Shown: positions 42,677 through 57,900 of the stretch, piece by piece | How the letters are laid out: every line of letters starts with the position of its first letter | Position numbering within the stretch: the stretch's first letter is position 1 | Source of the DNA: Dipylidium caninum | Taxonomy: Eukaryota; Platyhelminthes; Cestoda; Cyclophyllidea; Dipylidiidae | DNA: 64,000 bases | Reading direction: 5' to 3' | NCBI GenBank assembly: GCA_017562135.1 | Contig: QEYB01001312.1 | Coordinates: forward strand, 1,860,001-1,924,000 | Notes under the pieces: generated by a model | Databases searched by the model: none | The model's input: only the letters and a program-made list of their open reading frames with translations | What the model was told of the DNA's origin: nothing | Translations under genes and position numbers: made by a program

Positions 42677-42984
42677 ATGCTAGCCTCGTCATCTAGTGAC
42701 GAAGAAGTCGATGACCGACAGGAGTCTCGATCGAGCCTTTCCACTACCTACCTTGCTGGAAGCGCAACTTGTGGGAGACGAGATGATAGAGCAACGGCTG
42801 CTCGAGGTACTCATTGCCCTCATTCCATAGCAACCGGCCAGGCTGTCAGGAATCAATTACAACAGCAGCAGTGCCAGTCCAATGGAGCACGATACTTCCG
42901 AACGTCTCATCAATTCTTCTCGTCTACTTCCTCCCGTTCCAGCGTTCACTCCTACGACGCCTGCGACAATAATTCGCGAAATAG
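42677..42984 (+). CDS. cadps: cadps exon 1 (start codon)
   Basis: The ATG opens [17 protein letters not shown], an acidic Ser-rich N-terminus like that of vertebrate CAPS, then low-complexity Gln/Ser sequence. Donor AAT AG|GTCAGT, phase 2, completes an Arg codon with exon 2. Confidence 0.75.
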
Positions 42985-45900
42985 GTCAGTGAAACTTGTG
43001 CACCTTTTGACTAATCCACATGTTCTTTGCTGGATTTTATTATAAATTTGGACAATTTTTTCTCACGTGGTGGGTTATGACTAGTTAAGCTAAATGCCAC
43101 TCAAACAGATTTTGTCATGCCTCAGGCTACCGCGATACTTTGTGCCCGATTGAAGTTTTTGGCGAATCGTGTATGGTAACCATTCTATTGATAGGTACTA
43201 GTGAGTTGGAAACGCTTAGCCATAGTCTGGTTCGTAATTATTTGATCAGACTCCCTTTTGCGAATTTTATTTTGCCTTAACCTTGCATGTGGTTTTGCGC
43301 TGTTGCTATCGTCGTTGTCTTTATTGTTGTGTCATGTGTCTTCTTTATTAGGCAACAATCGTGTGTAGCTGCTCTGTCCCGGTATGGGCTCCTTACAACC
43401 CGAAGGAGAACCGAGGCTCGTCAAAGTTGTCAAGCTTTTATTATTTCATCTTACCTTCCAGAAGTTATAAAATTTATTGTCGCATGCTTTGTTGTGTTCT
43501 TTTTTTAAGAGATAGGCATCTTGTTGCAGTAGCTTAAATTTCCGATAATAATAACTCATTTTAAGATAAGTTTTTCCGATTGTTAGTTGCTTTCACAGCT
43601 TACCCCCACAGTCAAATTTCATGTTGTGATTCTATAAGCCTGCCCGATTTCTTTTCAATGTGTTTCTATGCGAGATTATACGATATGAAGTCTAGATTAT
43701 CAAGGTGAAATCCTCAGTCCTTAGGTATGTAGTGAGTAAATATCACTAACAATTTCGGATCACCTTTTACCTAAGGTTCGTAAAGTGTGTTTGGTCTGAA
43801 ACTGTCGCTGAGTTAAGCTTGTTTCACTTACCCTATTTTCGGCTAGCAAACGTTTAACATTTACGCGACCTCAAATTGTCCTGGTTTCCAGTCGGTTATG
43901 GGGTTTCATGATGTTTTAGCATAGGGGAAATTCTTTAGGCTATTTAATAACTTTTATAGTCGTGGTAACCGCTTATGAATGCCCGTACGCATGCATCTAT
44001 TTTCAGCTTGGATTAGTTGGTGCTGTTTTCTCGGACTTATCGTCCGTGCTTTCACAGTCATTCCTCATCGGGCTGAACTGTAACACTTCGTTCGTCGGCC
44101 AACCGTCTGGACAGTGGTGCTTGATGATTAATGTAATGCCGACCTAAACTTTCATGGCATAAGTGTAAATTCCGAGGCGATGATCAAGCTGTTTTAAAGT
44201 TAAAAAGGTGACAAAGGCCTTTGGCTAGAACGTGGAGAGGGATATTTTGCATACCATATAACAAGGGAAGTCGTGGTGAAAATGGCTCAGAAGTATGCTC
44301 ATCTATGAAGTCGACATAAAAGCATTGACGAATTCAGCGATCTTAAGAAATATAATAAACAGTTGAGGTATTGTGAGCCCACTTTTCCTAAGGAAAGACT
44401 GCGATTGCTGCGAACAGAGGAAGGTAGGGTAGTTAATAGCGCATTTAGTACCTATTCCCATCAGTGCTAATTGTAATCAAATAGGGAAGTTTGATTGACC
44501 GTCTCGTCTAATTAATGTGCTTGTTCTAAAAAAGGTCTCGTGATGCAACACAGTCTCCACACATCGGTAGGTTCCCGCTGATAATTGCGTCGGCTTCGGT
44601 TTCTTAAGTCGCTAAATTCACTCATATTAAATGGTTAACTTGTGACTTCGAATGTTCGCCGATGTTGAGTGTAATAGTCACGTTTTTCCCCCGTTTCCCA
44701 ACCCCCACATCGTACCTCCTCACTAACATAGTTTTATTTTACACTATGGATTTTTTGAGTGTAAAGGAGCCACAGAAGTCGTCGTTCTTGGAATCTGTCT
44801 TAAATTTTGTATTATCTCCAAAGCCGACAATCGAACATAAAATTCTGAGCCTTCACCATCTTTAGGTAACTCATTTACTGCATGGCCTGGCACCGCTAAT
44901 TTGGACACAACATAGTTCGAAACGGCTTTCTGAACACTTAGTCTGCCAGAAACTGGTCCATGGTTCTATAACTAGACGATTACCAACCACTCAGTGCCTA
45001 GATTAAGAAGAAGCATTTAGAAGAAACATTAGCTGGTGATTTTAGGGGATTGGGGTGTTAAGAATCCCACCCTTCCCTGATGACCGTTTGATTATATAAC
45101 GACTCATATCTTAGCAAATGTAAGTACGGATTAAGAGGCGGGGTGGGAAAAGGAGACTTTCGTTGACTTTAAATAGGGCTAATCCCCGAACCAAGGTCGC
45201 AAGGAAGCCGAGTCCCCAGCGTGTGTCTGGTCACAACAGCGTGCCTCGATGATGGCAGTTAAGTCTGTTGATGGGAGCCTCGGAATCAGACATTTAGAGA
45301 CCGCAAATCTAGTCGCTCTCCTTTATACGATGATAAGTGTGAACAGAGTACATTTTCAAGGGAGTGCATTTGCCCTGCAATAAAGTGTGAGGCATTGGCC
45401 TGAGCCGATTTTTGTATACAATTTACTTGGCGAACGAATTAGTCGAAAAGTGTTTCTGATTGCTGATTGCCGAAAGCGCGCATCGTAATTCATTTTGTTT
45501 ATTTACATTTCCTTATTGGTCTCCTTCTCCTGGTTCCACAACGTCCGTTGTTTGACGAAAAGTGCACATTCTCCGACGGCCAATAATTTTATCGTTTTCC
45601 TCGGGAACACGAGCCAACGAAACATTTCAGGAGGCGTAGATCACACAACAAACGAGTTCGATTCAGAAGCGTTTTCTTTTTAAGATTTAGACAGTTAATT
45701 GCCGTTGACAATGATGGCTTCACTTTCCCTAAAATTGGTTTAGGGTTTTGCGGTTACCAACATTCGCTGGCATAAAACAGCTCCTGAATGTGGCTTTTGC
45801 TTCTCCCCACTCAAAACACTTTTCTCAAGCGCACCTTCATCCACAGTTCTCTTATGTGTACCTTTTTATTTTCGCATCATCGGATTATTACTTTTCAAAA

Positions 45901-48900
45901 TCGCTAGATCTTATGGCGAAAAAACATTTCGTCCAAGTGATGTTAGCCCAAAAGGCCTGTCCTGAGCACACGGGAATGCTGTTTTTTTTTTCACAGAGGC
46001 AACACAAGTCGGTGTGTTAAATAAATCATAAAAAAATGTACTCCCAATCAGTGCGGGAAGTGAAAACGCCCAACAAAATCCAACCTTAGTGGCACAATTC
46101 TATAAGGAATTAGAAGAATGGTGGCTGGAATTTATGGAAAAGGGATTTGAGGACGAAACGATGTGGTTATCTCTTCTAGCTTTGAATACACAAAAAAAGA
46201 GTGGCGCCCTTGGAAGGTAATTGCGTAAGGAGAGAAGTGTTAACTACCAAACGGTAAACCAATATCTCAACAGGGTAATAAGGGTTATATGCTTCCTTTT
46301 CGACAATTTAATAATCACATTAGACACTGTGGCGTGGGCATGCGAGCTTCAGAGACAAGCAGAAATGCCGCATTTGTTGGGGTGGTCGGTTGGAGGCCAG
46401 GAATATCTGAGTGGCCTCAGATGAGCTCACTTCCCCCTTACATTCTCATTTCGTTCCCCATTTTTACGTGATTTGATAAAACCATGAGAGGGTGAACACT
46501 TGCCTAATCCCAGACCCCTGAAACCTGAATGCGCATTTCCTCTACTGCTTCTTTCTTTCTCTCTTTCCATCTTTCCCTCTGCCTCCCTGCCTCCGTCCTT
46601 CCCTCTCCCCACTCCAAGCTCGCCGAGTGTTGGCATTAGGCAGCATTTTTCGACCAATCAAAGTCTCAAGTAATTTTGCCTCCATCCCATGCTAATAGCA
46701 ATCACTAGTGCTCAACATTGTCTCCATTACTCTTTAGGATATTTTTGTTGAAGTCGAGGCCCTCGGGAATGCGTCGTTTAGTTTAATGGGTAAAGTAATT
46801 TCAGTAAGCGTGTACAACAAAAGACTGCTTGCATCACGAATTACTTGCAAAGGTGTTGACTGGGATTTTGTCATGTTAGAATTGACACCGCTTGACTAGG
46901 AGAACAACGCATTTTATTATTTCTTACACAGTTCACTGCTAAGCGATTCATTTAATAGCCGTGGGAAACTGAAGAAATGATAGAAATGTGACATAGAGGA
47001 ATTTTGTATTACAGTTTGTGGAATAGTGAAAACGCTTGGAATAAAAGCGTGACATGGGCCATTTAAATGAAATGCCGATGACAACTTATGACATGTCAGA
47101 CGTCAGCCCACCTGTATAAGACGCAATTTTAGGTGACCGTTTTCTGCAACGACGCTTTGATGCGAAAAGAAGATGTTAATGTGGATGTTTGGCACACTCC
47201 GCAATGTTAAGAAATTTGCTTTTTGTCCGCTGTTTCTCGTAAATGCTTCTCTTATGTTGACTTCTCTGCAGCCCAGTGCATGAAAATGAGAAGAGGCCGC
47301 GAAGGAAGGAAGGAAAGATGGGGGCGGAGAACATGTTTCACGATTCCCTACATCGGTATAAACACCTTTTGTGCTAAGGAGTAGTAAACTACTCGTTACA
47401 ATAGCACCTCACAGCAAATGGCATTTCCACGTAAAAGTTACCTTGGACATCGTTTATGGTAGTGTGGGTGAAAGTGCGCAAAAGAGATTTATTAAAATGC
47501 TTCTAAAAAATAGGGCCTTCGGGAACAGGTAACGCGGACAGAGGCCAGGGATACAGTAGCTAACGTTGAGTGATACCAAATGGGGAGAAGATGAACTTGG
47601 GCCGTGATATCACGTTCCCTGTTACATTTTTCCCAGTAAACTCCAATGAAGGACTTGGGCTCAAATTTACTGATTTGTATAGCATCATTCACCTGGAATT
47701 TCTGTCTATTTTGCATGGAGGTATGTAGTGGTAACCTCTGGGAAATTCAGTCTCGTTTCGAAGGCTAACTAAGGAAAAATGCCCTTCTTAAAGTCTGCAT
47801 TTCCCCGCCCCTCCTAACCACAGTCGTAATCTCTAACATGCTATTTCCTGAGGTCTAACCTGTTAGGGTTTTGTGCTTGTTGGGTCCAAGTGACTGCCGT
47901 TTTTCCTGCTTTTGTCATGAATACCAGTACAGTTCTTGCGTCAAATGTTTTTACGTGTTCTTCCGGCTTCCAAAAGTAAAACCTCTACGGAATCGTGCTT
48001 TTTTTCCACTAGGTGTTAGAAGATAAGGCAAAATTTTTCTTGGCAGACAGTGGTGGTCACGGTTCTACCTTTTCTGCAATGTGGCGAAAGTGATGTTTTG
48101 TCTAAGAAGTCAACATACCAGCCCTTTTCAAAGCTGTGATTCGTTTTTGTGGATGTGTAGAACACCCATAGTTGTGTCGTCCTCCTGAAAAAGTGTTTGA
48201 TGTTGAGCGGTCATGAGGGCAGTGTATGCAGTATCAGAGATCATAATTGGCCCACTTTGAAAACGCCTATCTGAAGTCCCCATCACTCAGCTCTTTTTTC
48301 GTTACACCGGTTGGGTGGATAGTTCGCATGTTCAAAAGCGAAGTCTCACATGGGGATCAGAGCGGCTATCGAGCTCAACCAGGCGGCCAAACACAGCAGG
48401 GACGTGATTCGACGGACTCTTGTGTGAGCATTGCCAAAAATCGCAGAGATTATGAGACACTTCACAGAATTGTCATTCCCACTCGTAACTGAGCGAAAGT
48501 TTTCACGAGGCTCCACCAGTACGCCGCTGTGAATGGTCGTTGGGCGTGTTCGCCTATGGCGTGGCATCAAGATGAAAGGGCCAGAACCACTCACGGCGAC
48601 TGAAACGTTATTTCTGTCTACCTTGGTGGCTTTTCTTCATACTCCCATGGTTAGTAAAATGCCTCCTTCTTACCATTCGCAGCAGTTGGCACGATTTCAT
48701 CCGTTCCTCAAATTAGCCACAAAAAAATGAACTCCAAATGTCGTCAGGACTCAAAAACGCGTGATACGGTCAGACAGCCCGAGCAACTAACGCGCAGGTA
48801 GAAGTAGCTTGCTGTCTGCTTAGCATCACTAATCTCATTCACTTCTTGACGTGGCTGAAATTGAAGTGGTAAAACGTGTGTCTACCGAGGCCTGTCCAGC

Positions 48901-51900
48901 CTCACCATTTAACACGGCCACACCCGAGCTGTCACCAGCACTGTCTTACACGATCGTATGGTATGTCATAATCTCCTGGGCTGAAACATGACACGCCGAC
49001 TGCGCCCAAACTGACAGAGGTGAAAGGGGCGACGGCGCGACAGGCATGGAGGCAGAGCTTGCGAGGCTGCGCACGCGCCTAGAGCCACCAACCTCCCCAC
49101 TGATAGCACATTAACATAAATTATAGCGTAATACGCCCCGTTATTGCAAACATACCTCCGACATCATGTTTATGCAAGCATTAACTTGATTAAAAAGTGC
49201 GTAAGTAAATTTTACAGTTAAGTTGTGTTCTACTTCACCCACACCTTCGCGACGTCGTGCCAATTCACTGGCGAAGCAGGGGTTTTACGAGGTCACCAAC
49301 AAAATCGGACCGATGAAGAAAGAGGGCAAGCCAGAGAAATCACACGACACTATAATTGTGCTCTAGTATCAGCTTAGGCGGACTACCGAGAGAGGGACAT
49401 TTTGCAAAGTAGAATAAACAAAAACACCCGTCTCTCCCAAAATGCATTTTTCTTTTCACTCCCTGATGATGGGATGTCTTTCTATTGTTTTTCACGGCAG
49501 ATTTAACTTAGAAAAGGATTATGAAGACGTGCACGAAATCAAGTAGACACTAAAGAGGGGGCATATACACTGAAAGCAGTTTGCAACACAGGCTCTTTTA
49601 GAGCCCCACTGGGGGCGGAGGGGGGAGGGGATGTGGAATATGCATAAAAGGTCTTCTAGATGTTTTGATCGTAAAGGCTTGGAGACATTTCACCGTTAGA
49701 TCTTTCAGTAGCGGAGCCCACTCCACGGTTACGGCAGGTCCCGAGCCGTAACACTGTCCAACACACGCAAAAGAAACATTTGATAGCATTGGTTCAGAAA
49801 TCTAACGCTCTCTTGAAGTCATAACTATCACTTTTTGACGATGAACAGTTTGTTGCCACGGTAACCTCGAAAATTCTATTTACGTCTTGACGAAGGCACG
49901 CGAGCCTGCGAAATTTGGCGTCCAACAATACTGTCCGGAGGCATAGTTTCCAGTTGATTTTCATTTCATTCTTCAAAGGCTTTGACTTCCCCTCTGTGGC
50001 TGTCAGCAAAGGGGGCACTTGTTGCCTAGATCACCCCGCGGAGGCATGAAGACTCGTGTGTAGAGTGATAAAGAGTTTTTACTCTCAGAAACATGTCTAT
50101 TCTTTGAAAGCAGAATCGTCGAAGAAGAACATGTTGTCGTTTTGTGTTTTTGTCTATCGGCGTGAGTAGCTTATTTGCATGATGTGTCGGAATAGTCCCC
50201 CACCTCTCGTTCTACCCCTACCATTTGCCTCGCTGTCGTCTGAAGAGCAAGAGACGAATGTCTACTTGCTAACCCTTGAGTGCGCGGAAAGACCGGAGAT
50301 GATTTGAAAGCCGTGAATTAATTGGCACATTTTCGACTTGTCGGGTTGCGGAGGACATACACGTAAATTAAAATGAATTGGTTTTCCCATTTGAGAGCAG
50401 ATTTAAGCTTTCAAGAGGGCAAATTTGGCTGGCAAATCTACGAGCGGAGTGAGCGTGGCACAGCCAAGGTGCGATGGCTGGCTCGTCTCCGAGAGACATC
50501 GCGCCTTTTCCAACCGCAATTAGACTTGCCTCCCAGTAGCCCAATTTAACCTCCGTTCTCATCGACATCATCACCTGAGACAATTAGGCATTAAATGCGC
50601 AGCGATGAGAGACTTTGCAATGAGACCGACGTAGACCTGGAAATTGTTGCGGAGACGAAGCGTCCACTCAACCTCGCACACTAAATAGCACACCTGCGTT
50701 GAGAGGTTTGGCCGTGGTTCTTGTGCCAGCCATTTCTCTCGCTCCAATCACCTGAATGGGTAAGCAATTCAAGTGTTCGTGAGAGAAAGTGAATGGCTAT
50801 TCTCTCGTACAACGAAGTCAAACAAGCATCTTTAAGATGTGCATCACCACACACATTGTAGTTTTGCAGCTTCTAAAACCTCATGCTATTACATAAATAG
50901 GCCTGCCGGGGAGGTGAGAAAGTTCATTGAACTCTCTCAACTAGACGCAATCCATGGAGACACGTAGCAGACAGGAAGTTTAGTGCTAACCATAGTTTTC
51001 CGCTGATAAGTTGATCCCATCTCCGCAATCTCACTCCCTCACCAATGCCTCCTCTGTAACTTAGGTTGCATGCGACGTCTTCTGTGAGACAGCAATGCCA
51101 CCTGGTAGACTCGACTCTTTTTAAAATCACTTCAGCGCGTCAAGTCATAGCTGACGCAGGCGTCTGCCTACTTGAAATTCTCAGAGGTATTGAAATCTCT
51201 CACCCTCCTCCCGTCAAGTAAATCAACCCGGTTTGCCGACTAACATACTAAAATTTACTACGTCTTCCTACTTAGTAGGTACGGGCAACCGAGGGCTCCT
51301 CGTGAGTCAAGTTGACTGGCGTCTGTGCCGAATGCGGCGCCGGCAAAACTTACCACCGGTTCTCTCCACTTTCCCCTTTTTCAGCCCTACGTTTAAGGCA
51401 GTGGCAATTGTACAACCCACTTGGCCCATCTTAGAAGCGCATTAAATCCACATTTTATGCCAAATTATTTGATTTCATTCAGATTAAATTCCTCCGCAGG
51501 AACTAGAAATCCCAACGCCAATGCACCAAAAACTTCTTCGAGCTATTAAATTAACAGGTTTTGGCAAGCGTAAATCACACATGATGTAGGCCTTTTTCCC
51601 TAGATTGGGAGTATAAAAACAAATCCCCTCGAAACGCTGAGACTCCTTCCAACCAGGCTTTGTACTGCCTCTTCACTAACCGTAGTCCACAGTTCGGCTT
51701 TGATGAGAGACTGGGGCAAGACGCAGGGTGTTGCGCAGTGCCACACCCACCTCGTGCAATAACTGCACGAATCTGGTACTTTTGTAGGCGTCACAGTTGA
51801 CGATGTTCAAAGTCAACCGGGGAGCCAAAAGCACTAGCGTTGATGCAAGATACTGGTAAGGATGATTAGGTTAACGGACCTATTCGGACTGGTCTCGACA

Positions 51901-54900
51901 GTTCCCTTGTGTGGGAGTTGTGGGAGACGATTATTTTCCCCTCCCCTCGTGAGCATTTCCGTCCAACCCTTATTATCGCGGCATGTTAGCGGAGCTAGCT
52001 AGTGTGGTTGTTTCCTGTAATACTTGAGGCGATGGGTCCGTCACTTCGCCCTGCCAACGGCACGACGACAGACAAATTGCGGCCCCGAATTGTCACGAGG
52101 ACGTCATGATACCTCATGACGAGGGCCATTGCATGATATTTCCCCGTAAATATACCTCATATTTTATAGCTGGCGAGGTGCTATATCCATAGCTTGCAAC
52201 CCATAAGCATGCCGCTTAATATGGACTCATCCTAAATGACCTTCGCGAAGAGGCCTGTGGAGTCACGTGTTCGTTGCAATTTGGAGGTTAATTGTGGGCT
52301 GCTGAGGAGGCGGAGACTCAGCATTTCCCTTCCTTCAAAATTGCGATTTGGCGGTTATCAAAATAATCCATCTCTCCTTCTTTCTTCAGAGGAGGAAATT
52401 CAGTGCGGAAACGGGAAAGCGAGGACCACGAGGGCGAACATGGTGGTGGGATGAGAGGCGGAGACCCCAGCGGCGACGGTGACGGTGGTGGCGGAGCCTC
52501 CTCTTCTTCTACCAGTCTCAACATCTTCAACTCGCCTGTGGGGGACAGGCGAAGTAGTGAGAAACAGAGAATGAACAGCGTCTCCTCAGCGATCAGTCTA
52601 CCCAGCACGTCCCGTGCTCGCAATGCCAGTGATGTTAGTCCCAGCAAATCCACGACCTCGTGTTCAACTAATCGTCAGCGTCAAGGCATACGTAGATCCG
52701 CAAGAACCTCTATTCGAGCCGGATCTTACGCTTCCACCAACCATGAAGTCGGCGAGAAAGAGGAGGAAGAGAAGGAGCAGGAGCTTGATCGTGAGACACG
52801 CCTTGAAATGTGAGTTGGGCATGCCACTGGCTTCGACTAGGGCGGAATTGTATACAAGAATAAAAATTCAAGATCTGGTTTTTTGGATCTATCATTTCTC
52901 CAAATCACGTCCTCCTGAGGGCTACACAGCTTGAGAAAAAATTGAAAAATCGTCGTCTTACGGAAGAAGGTGCAGGTAATGTCAATCGAGCACTCCGAGG
53001 CAGAGCGTCGCACCGTATGCCACAGACCCTCTTAAGTGACTGACCCAACGTGTCGACGTGGTAGCATGAAGCTAAGTGTTCACTTGGATGACAATAGCTG
53101 CCGGTACTCCCAGTGTCCTTATGGAGTTATGTTACAATGCGGCAGTAGGTGTGCGCTTTTGTACCTGGCCGCCTCAGTTAATGCACCCATTTTGTGGGAA
53201 TGGCATGTATGCCAGTTGCGTTGCGGGGTAAGACAGATGCCACAGTGCCTCACCACACTCTACTAAATGGTTTCGATGAGGCAACTTTTAATTCGACGTC
53301 ATTTGCAATGCCCAAGTGGCAAGTTATTAGGCCATTTTGCGGCCTCGATGCCGCCTCATAGAGTCGATTTGGTGCTTCTTCATCTCCTCTTATACCCGCC
53401 TTCTCATGGCAGCACTGTACTCACCACGCAATTGTACTGCCTCAGCATGTCTGCACAAATCGTTTTCGTGGAATTTTTATCCTCTCATTTTGAAAATGCC
53501 TTAAAAATTAAGCACACATTGCCTACCATTCGGTTCGTCCTATGCAGACGTTGGCAAAGATGTGGGAGCCCATGAATTGCCTCAATAATCGGCCAGACAC
53601 TCGGCATTGGATCGCGCGTCCGGAGACTGTCCGAGGACGGAAGTCATTACTGGAGTTTCACTTCCGTCCCGTAATAAAACTTCGAAAAACAACGACGGAA
53701 GATTGCATTTCCGGCTATTATCACGGCAGTGAACCACATTTTCGCGCAATTCTCACACTAAAAGCGGTGTTTTAAGGGTTGCATTTATTTTGGGACCGGA
53801 GTAAATTTTTGACTAGAACTATAATGATTACTGGAAGTGTCATCACAAATTCATCCAATTTTACTTGGAATGCAATATTAGTGAAAAGGATTTATACATA
53901 GTAGTTGACAATTTTAGCTACGTATATGTTGTCCGGTGCATCGCCTATCCTTTTCACTCCAAACTACCGACGGATCCAGTGAAACGATATCTGAAGGTAA
54001 CAAAAAGCCAGCTAACAGCGCTCAAGGGACGATTCCAATCCTACCTCAATGGCGAGTTGGACATCATTGGCGACGAGGCGTTCACAAATGCCATCCAAAG
54101 TTACTACGACGTGAGTTTCTTTTGCAATGGCTGTAGAAGCGAATGCTTGCCGTGGTGCTGTAACCCATTGAATTTCTCTCTCTCCAATGCGTGAGCGACT
54201 TGTAAATCGGCAAATTTTACCCCTCCAGGGTTGGAATGAAGCCCCACAGAAGATCTGTACTAGCGGTTCCTTAATTTGCCTTTTTATAATGCAATCAGGA
54301 GTTGGGTAGGCGAAAACCTGAGCACTATGTTATGCTCTTCCTCCTCTAGATCACACTTTTCTGGCCCAGAAATTGTTATTGGCCCACCGATATGACCATA
54401 GCATGAACTATCCCTTGTATTAACAGACACTATTATACATTTCCACCCTGAGAAGTCAGTTGAGGCTACAAGTGCCGTACAAGGCAGACAACGCAATTTT
54501 CCGTTTGCTCAACAAAAGAGGGGAAAGTTAATCGTGACACAACCTTTTTTGGGTAATCGTGACAACCCCCCCCCCAGTGGGGAATGAAAGGCTACGCATT
54601 CTTTGACCGGTTAACTAATGTCACTTGGGTACCTCCACTCGAGCCTCACGAACTCCTGGCCGAGAACACTTCATCGACTTTCTGTCACCACTTCTACAAA
54701 AACCTCGTTCGTCTGTAGAATTTCCCTGTGATGAAACGTTCACTTGCATCCATCTCCCCCCCTCGGTTGAAGAGGACACCTCCGACGAGAGTCCAGAAGG
54801 GCGTGTTGCCAGTGCAGAGGCTCCTTCAAATTAACACTATACTTTGGTGGGAATTTGTTCCCTCACCACCCTATCATGTCGTCCACGTGTGTATTCAGGT

Positions 54901-57900
54901 GACAGCTGGAACTCCTTGACAGCCGAGTAATGCCTCTTTAAGTCGCTGATATTCCTACTAATTTTACCTTTTACTGGCGCACTTCACTTTATGTCACCCT
55001 GGTTACAAGTAAATTGCTGTCTGTCAGAGGGGATTAATGCCCACGCCAGAGGGCACGGTGAGAGGAGGTGAGAGGGAATGAGAGGCTCTGAAAGGCGATG
55101 ACAGGCTGGGCCTCATGTCGCGTCCCCTTGAGTGGTCGCATTCGCTTCCCCAACCTCCACTCTGTTACTCCGACTGAATTACACAGAGTTCATTTATTGC
55201 GTTGGCAAATAAGGAATTTCGGGTTTTGACGGCAGAAGAATTTTGCACCTCCTTCTGTTTCGTTAAGGTTGTCAAATTACCTAACCTGCATATTTTTACC
55301 AGTTTTTTTACTCCTACTTCTCATGCAGCAAAAGAATCATGCCCTTTAGTTCTGTGGTTTCCCTTTTTGTCCCACTTTAAAGGGGAAGAAAAAGACGTTC
55401 ACGTCACGCCTATTTTGCTCTCTTATTAACCAAAAGACCACAATGCATCGCAAGCAGAATAGAGGTTCTGTGCTGGTCAGAGGAGTGGAGCCCTGAAAGG
55501 AAGGCAGTGCTGTCACAATTGGTTTTGCCAGACGTCGTTCTGGTGACTTTTCTTTGAAAAGTGCCCAACGATCTGGTCGTCCGTCCAGTTGAAGTGAGAG
55601 ACCCACGTCAATCGAGAGCCTTCTCGATGTTCAGGTCGTGAGAGCACAACATGTGGCGATGTGAGGAAACTCGGTGGGTGGATCCCTCCTCACCGGCTTA
55701 AGAGAATTCACCTGGTGCAACACATTAGCAGCATTTGCAATTCGTCGCATGTGAAATTGGAAACGGAGTTGATGCACTTCTGAAAAGACGCTAGTTGGGA
55801 GAGATGGTGGCTGTTGCAGGGCGGGCAGCCCAGACGAGATCGGAAGCGGAGACTGGCCAAGAAAAGATTAGGCTGCCAGTCTGGTTGGATGGTAGAAGGC
55901 CTTCTGCTCCCTGGAACACTGACCAGCCCAAGTGAGGGATGCAGTCGGTTCGGGCAAAGCGTCCACAGGTGGCACATCGTGCGACTGTTGGTCGGCCACC
56001 AGGGTAATGCAAAGTCTCCAATCGGTTTGGTGACTCGAAGGACTTCACTGGATCTGCGTGGGGCATGTGTTCGGCACACCCGCCGCATAGCCGCGACCCT
56101 GCGCCTTCAGACCACCGTTCTACTTCGTCGTTCCATGCAGAACACCCTAAATGTTGAAGTTTTTAATGACGCCGATGATGTGAAACCACACTTATTTGAG
56201 TGTTGTAATAGCAAAGAGGAGAAATTTGCCGAACGTGGAATTATGGCACCGCGTGAACGACGACGAAGCGGTCATCGACAAAAAGTGACAGGACCTGATT
56301 GAATTACGTTGTAGTATTTAGAGAAAATGCCGAACTTTCTTCCTTACTCACAATTCGCGATCGCTCAGTTGCCAACCCAATGGTAAAACGGACGGCTGAA
56401 GGGTTGAGCGCTTATGGAGAGGCGATGTTACCTGGTTTATTTGCAACCCCTCAAGCCTCAATTCGACCTGCCCACTTTCGAGGCTTCCATTAACAAGACG
56501 ATGTCACTACCGACTTCTGCTGCGATGAGAGACTTACTTTGTGCTTTTATTGTGCGCCCCACTGTAAGAAATGTTTCCGCGGCATTTACGAAGATATTTG
56601 AAAAAGGCCAAAATGTACCCGACAAAAGGGTCACACTTCAAAGGATGGTGCCTTATACTAAACAGGACTTTAAAACAATTTTGGTGCATTTATTCACCAA
56701 GTCTGGGGCGACAAGTGGATCTCCAGTGGGTAGAGAGGGCAGATAGGCAGTAAACTGGAGGTTTTCGTGCTTCTGTCGCTCAAAAGCTCTCCATGTAGGT
56801 TACTATTCCCACTGCCTGTCTCAAAGTCTTGCGTGTGTCTTCTTTTATGTCTTCACCAGATATTCCTGTGCAGCGACAGGATTCTGACCATGGTGAAGGG
56901 GGGCGGATGCTCAATGCACGATTTTCGTGAGGTGTTTCGAATAAACATCGAGTGCCGAATTCAATGCCTCCCCGACATCGAAGGTCTGGACAAGTCGAAT
57001 ATCTCGAGCGCCTGGATGGTCAAGTTCGACCAGATCTGCCGTGGTGGCGCCGGCCCATCGGCCGCTATCCAGCGTCTTCAGGTGCCTCAGCCCGAGGTTA
57101 TTATGTCGAAAGAACAACTCTACGAAATGTTCCAGAATATCCTTGGCGTCAAGAAATACGAGCACCAGATTCTCTTTAATGCCCTCCAAGTGAGTTAGCA
57201 TGCATTTAGCACACATTTTACCCACAACCTCCAATCTACAAGCGATAAGCATAGCACGTTGAACAAAGACTTCCAACTCATGGGCTAAAACAGGTGAATT
57301 CAGCGTCTCCATACTCGTAAGATATCATTCTAGTGGATAGCAAACCAGTACGCTGGTATTTGTTGCGGTCGTGGACGAAGATCCGTTTGCCGCTCCACAC
57401 CATGCCCGAGAGACGAGAGATTGTCTTCAACTCTTCGTCATGGCAGTAATCACTTGAGGCGGTTTTTCCGACTTGCGGTAAAATCATTTTGCTAACCACA
57501 TTAGTAGGCTGAAGAGAATAATCAAATTTGAGAGTATGTTATTCTCCCCCTCTTATCCTTGCCCTCATTCACTTCGTAATTATTTGGGCGCAAAAATCCC
57601 CATCGACGTCATAACCTACTTTGGAGGCGTGTAGCTTTGACTTTCTAAATAGGGAAACTTTTTTCTGCATTTATCGAACTACCACTAATAGAAAGCTTGT
57701 CTCTGCAAGTTCTTTCGAAATGGAGCACGCAAGTGCATCTGAGAGGTGTCGCGCAGTGGCTATTCAAAGTGGAAAACAGTAGGTTAGGTCAGAGTACCCC
57801 TGCTCGAATGTGTCAAAGTATGCTGCATACCAGACAGCTCTAACATGCTATTCGCAATGTCGTTTGTTAATAAGCCGGCAGCACACCGCTTCTGGTCAAC

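Noticed and set aside
52094..52125. Inverted repeat GTCATGA...TCATGAC near a GACGTCA site in cadps intron 1
   Set aside because: The arms are only 7 bp and a single CRE-like heptamer is expected by chance in DNA of this length.
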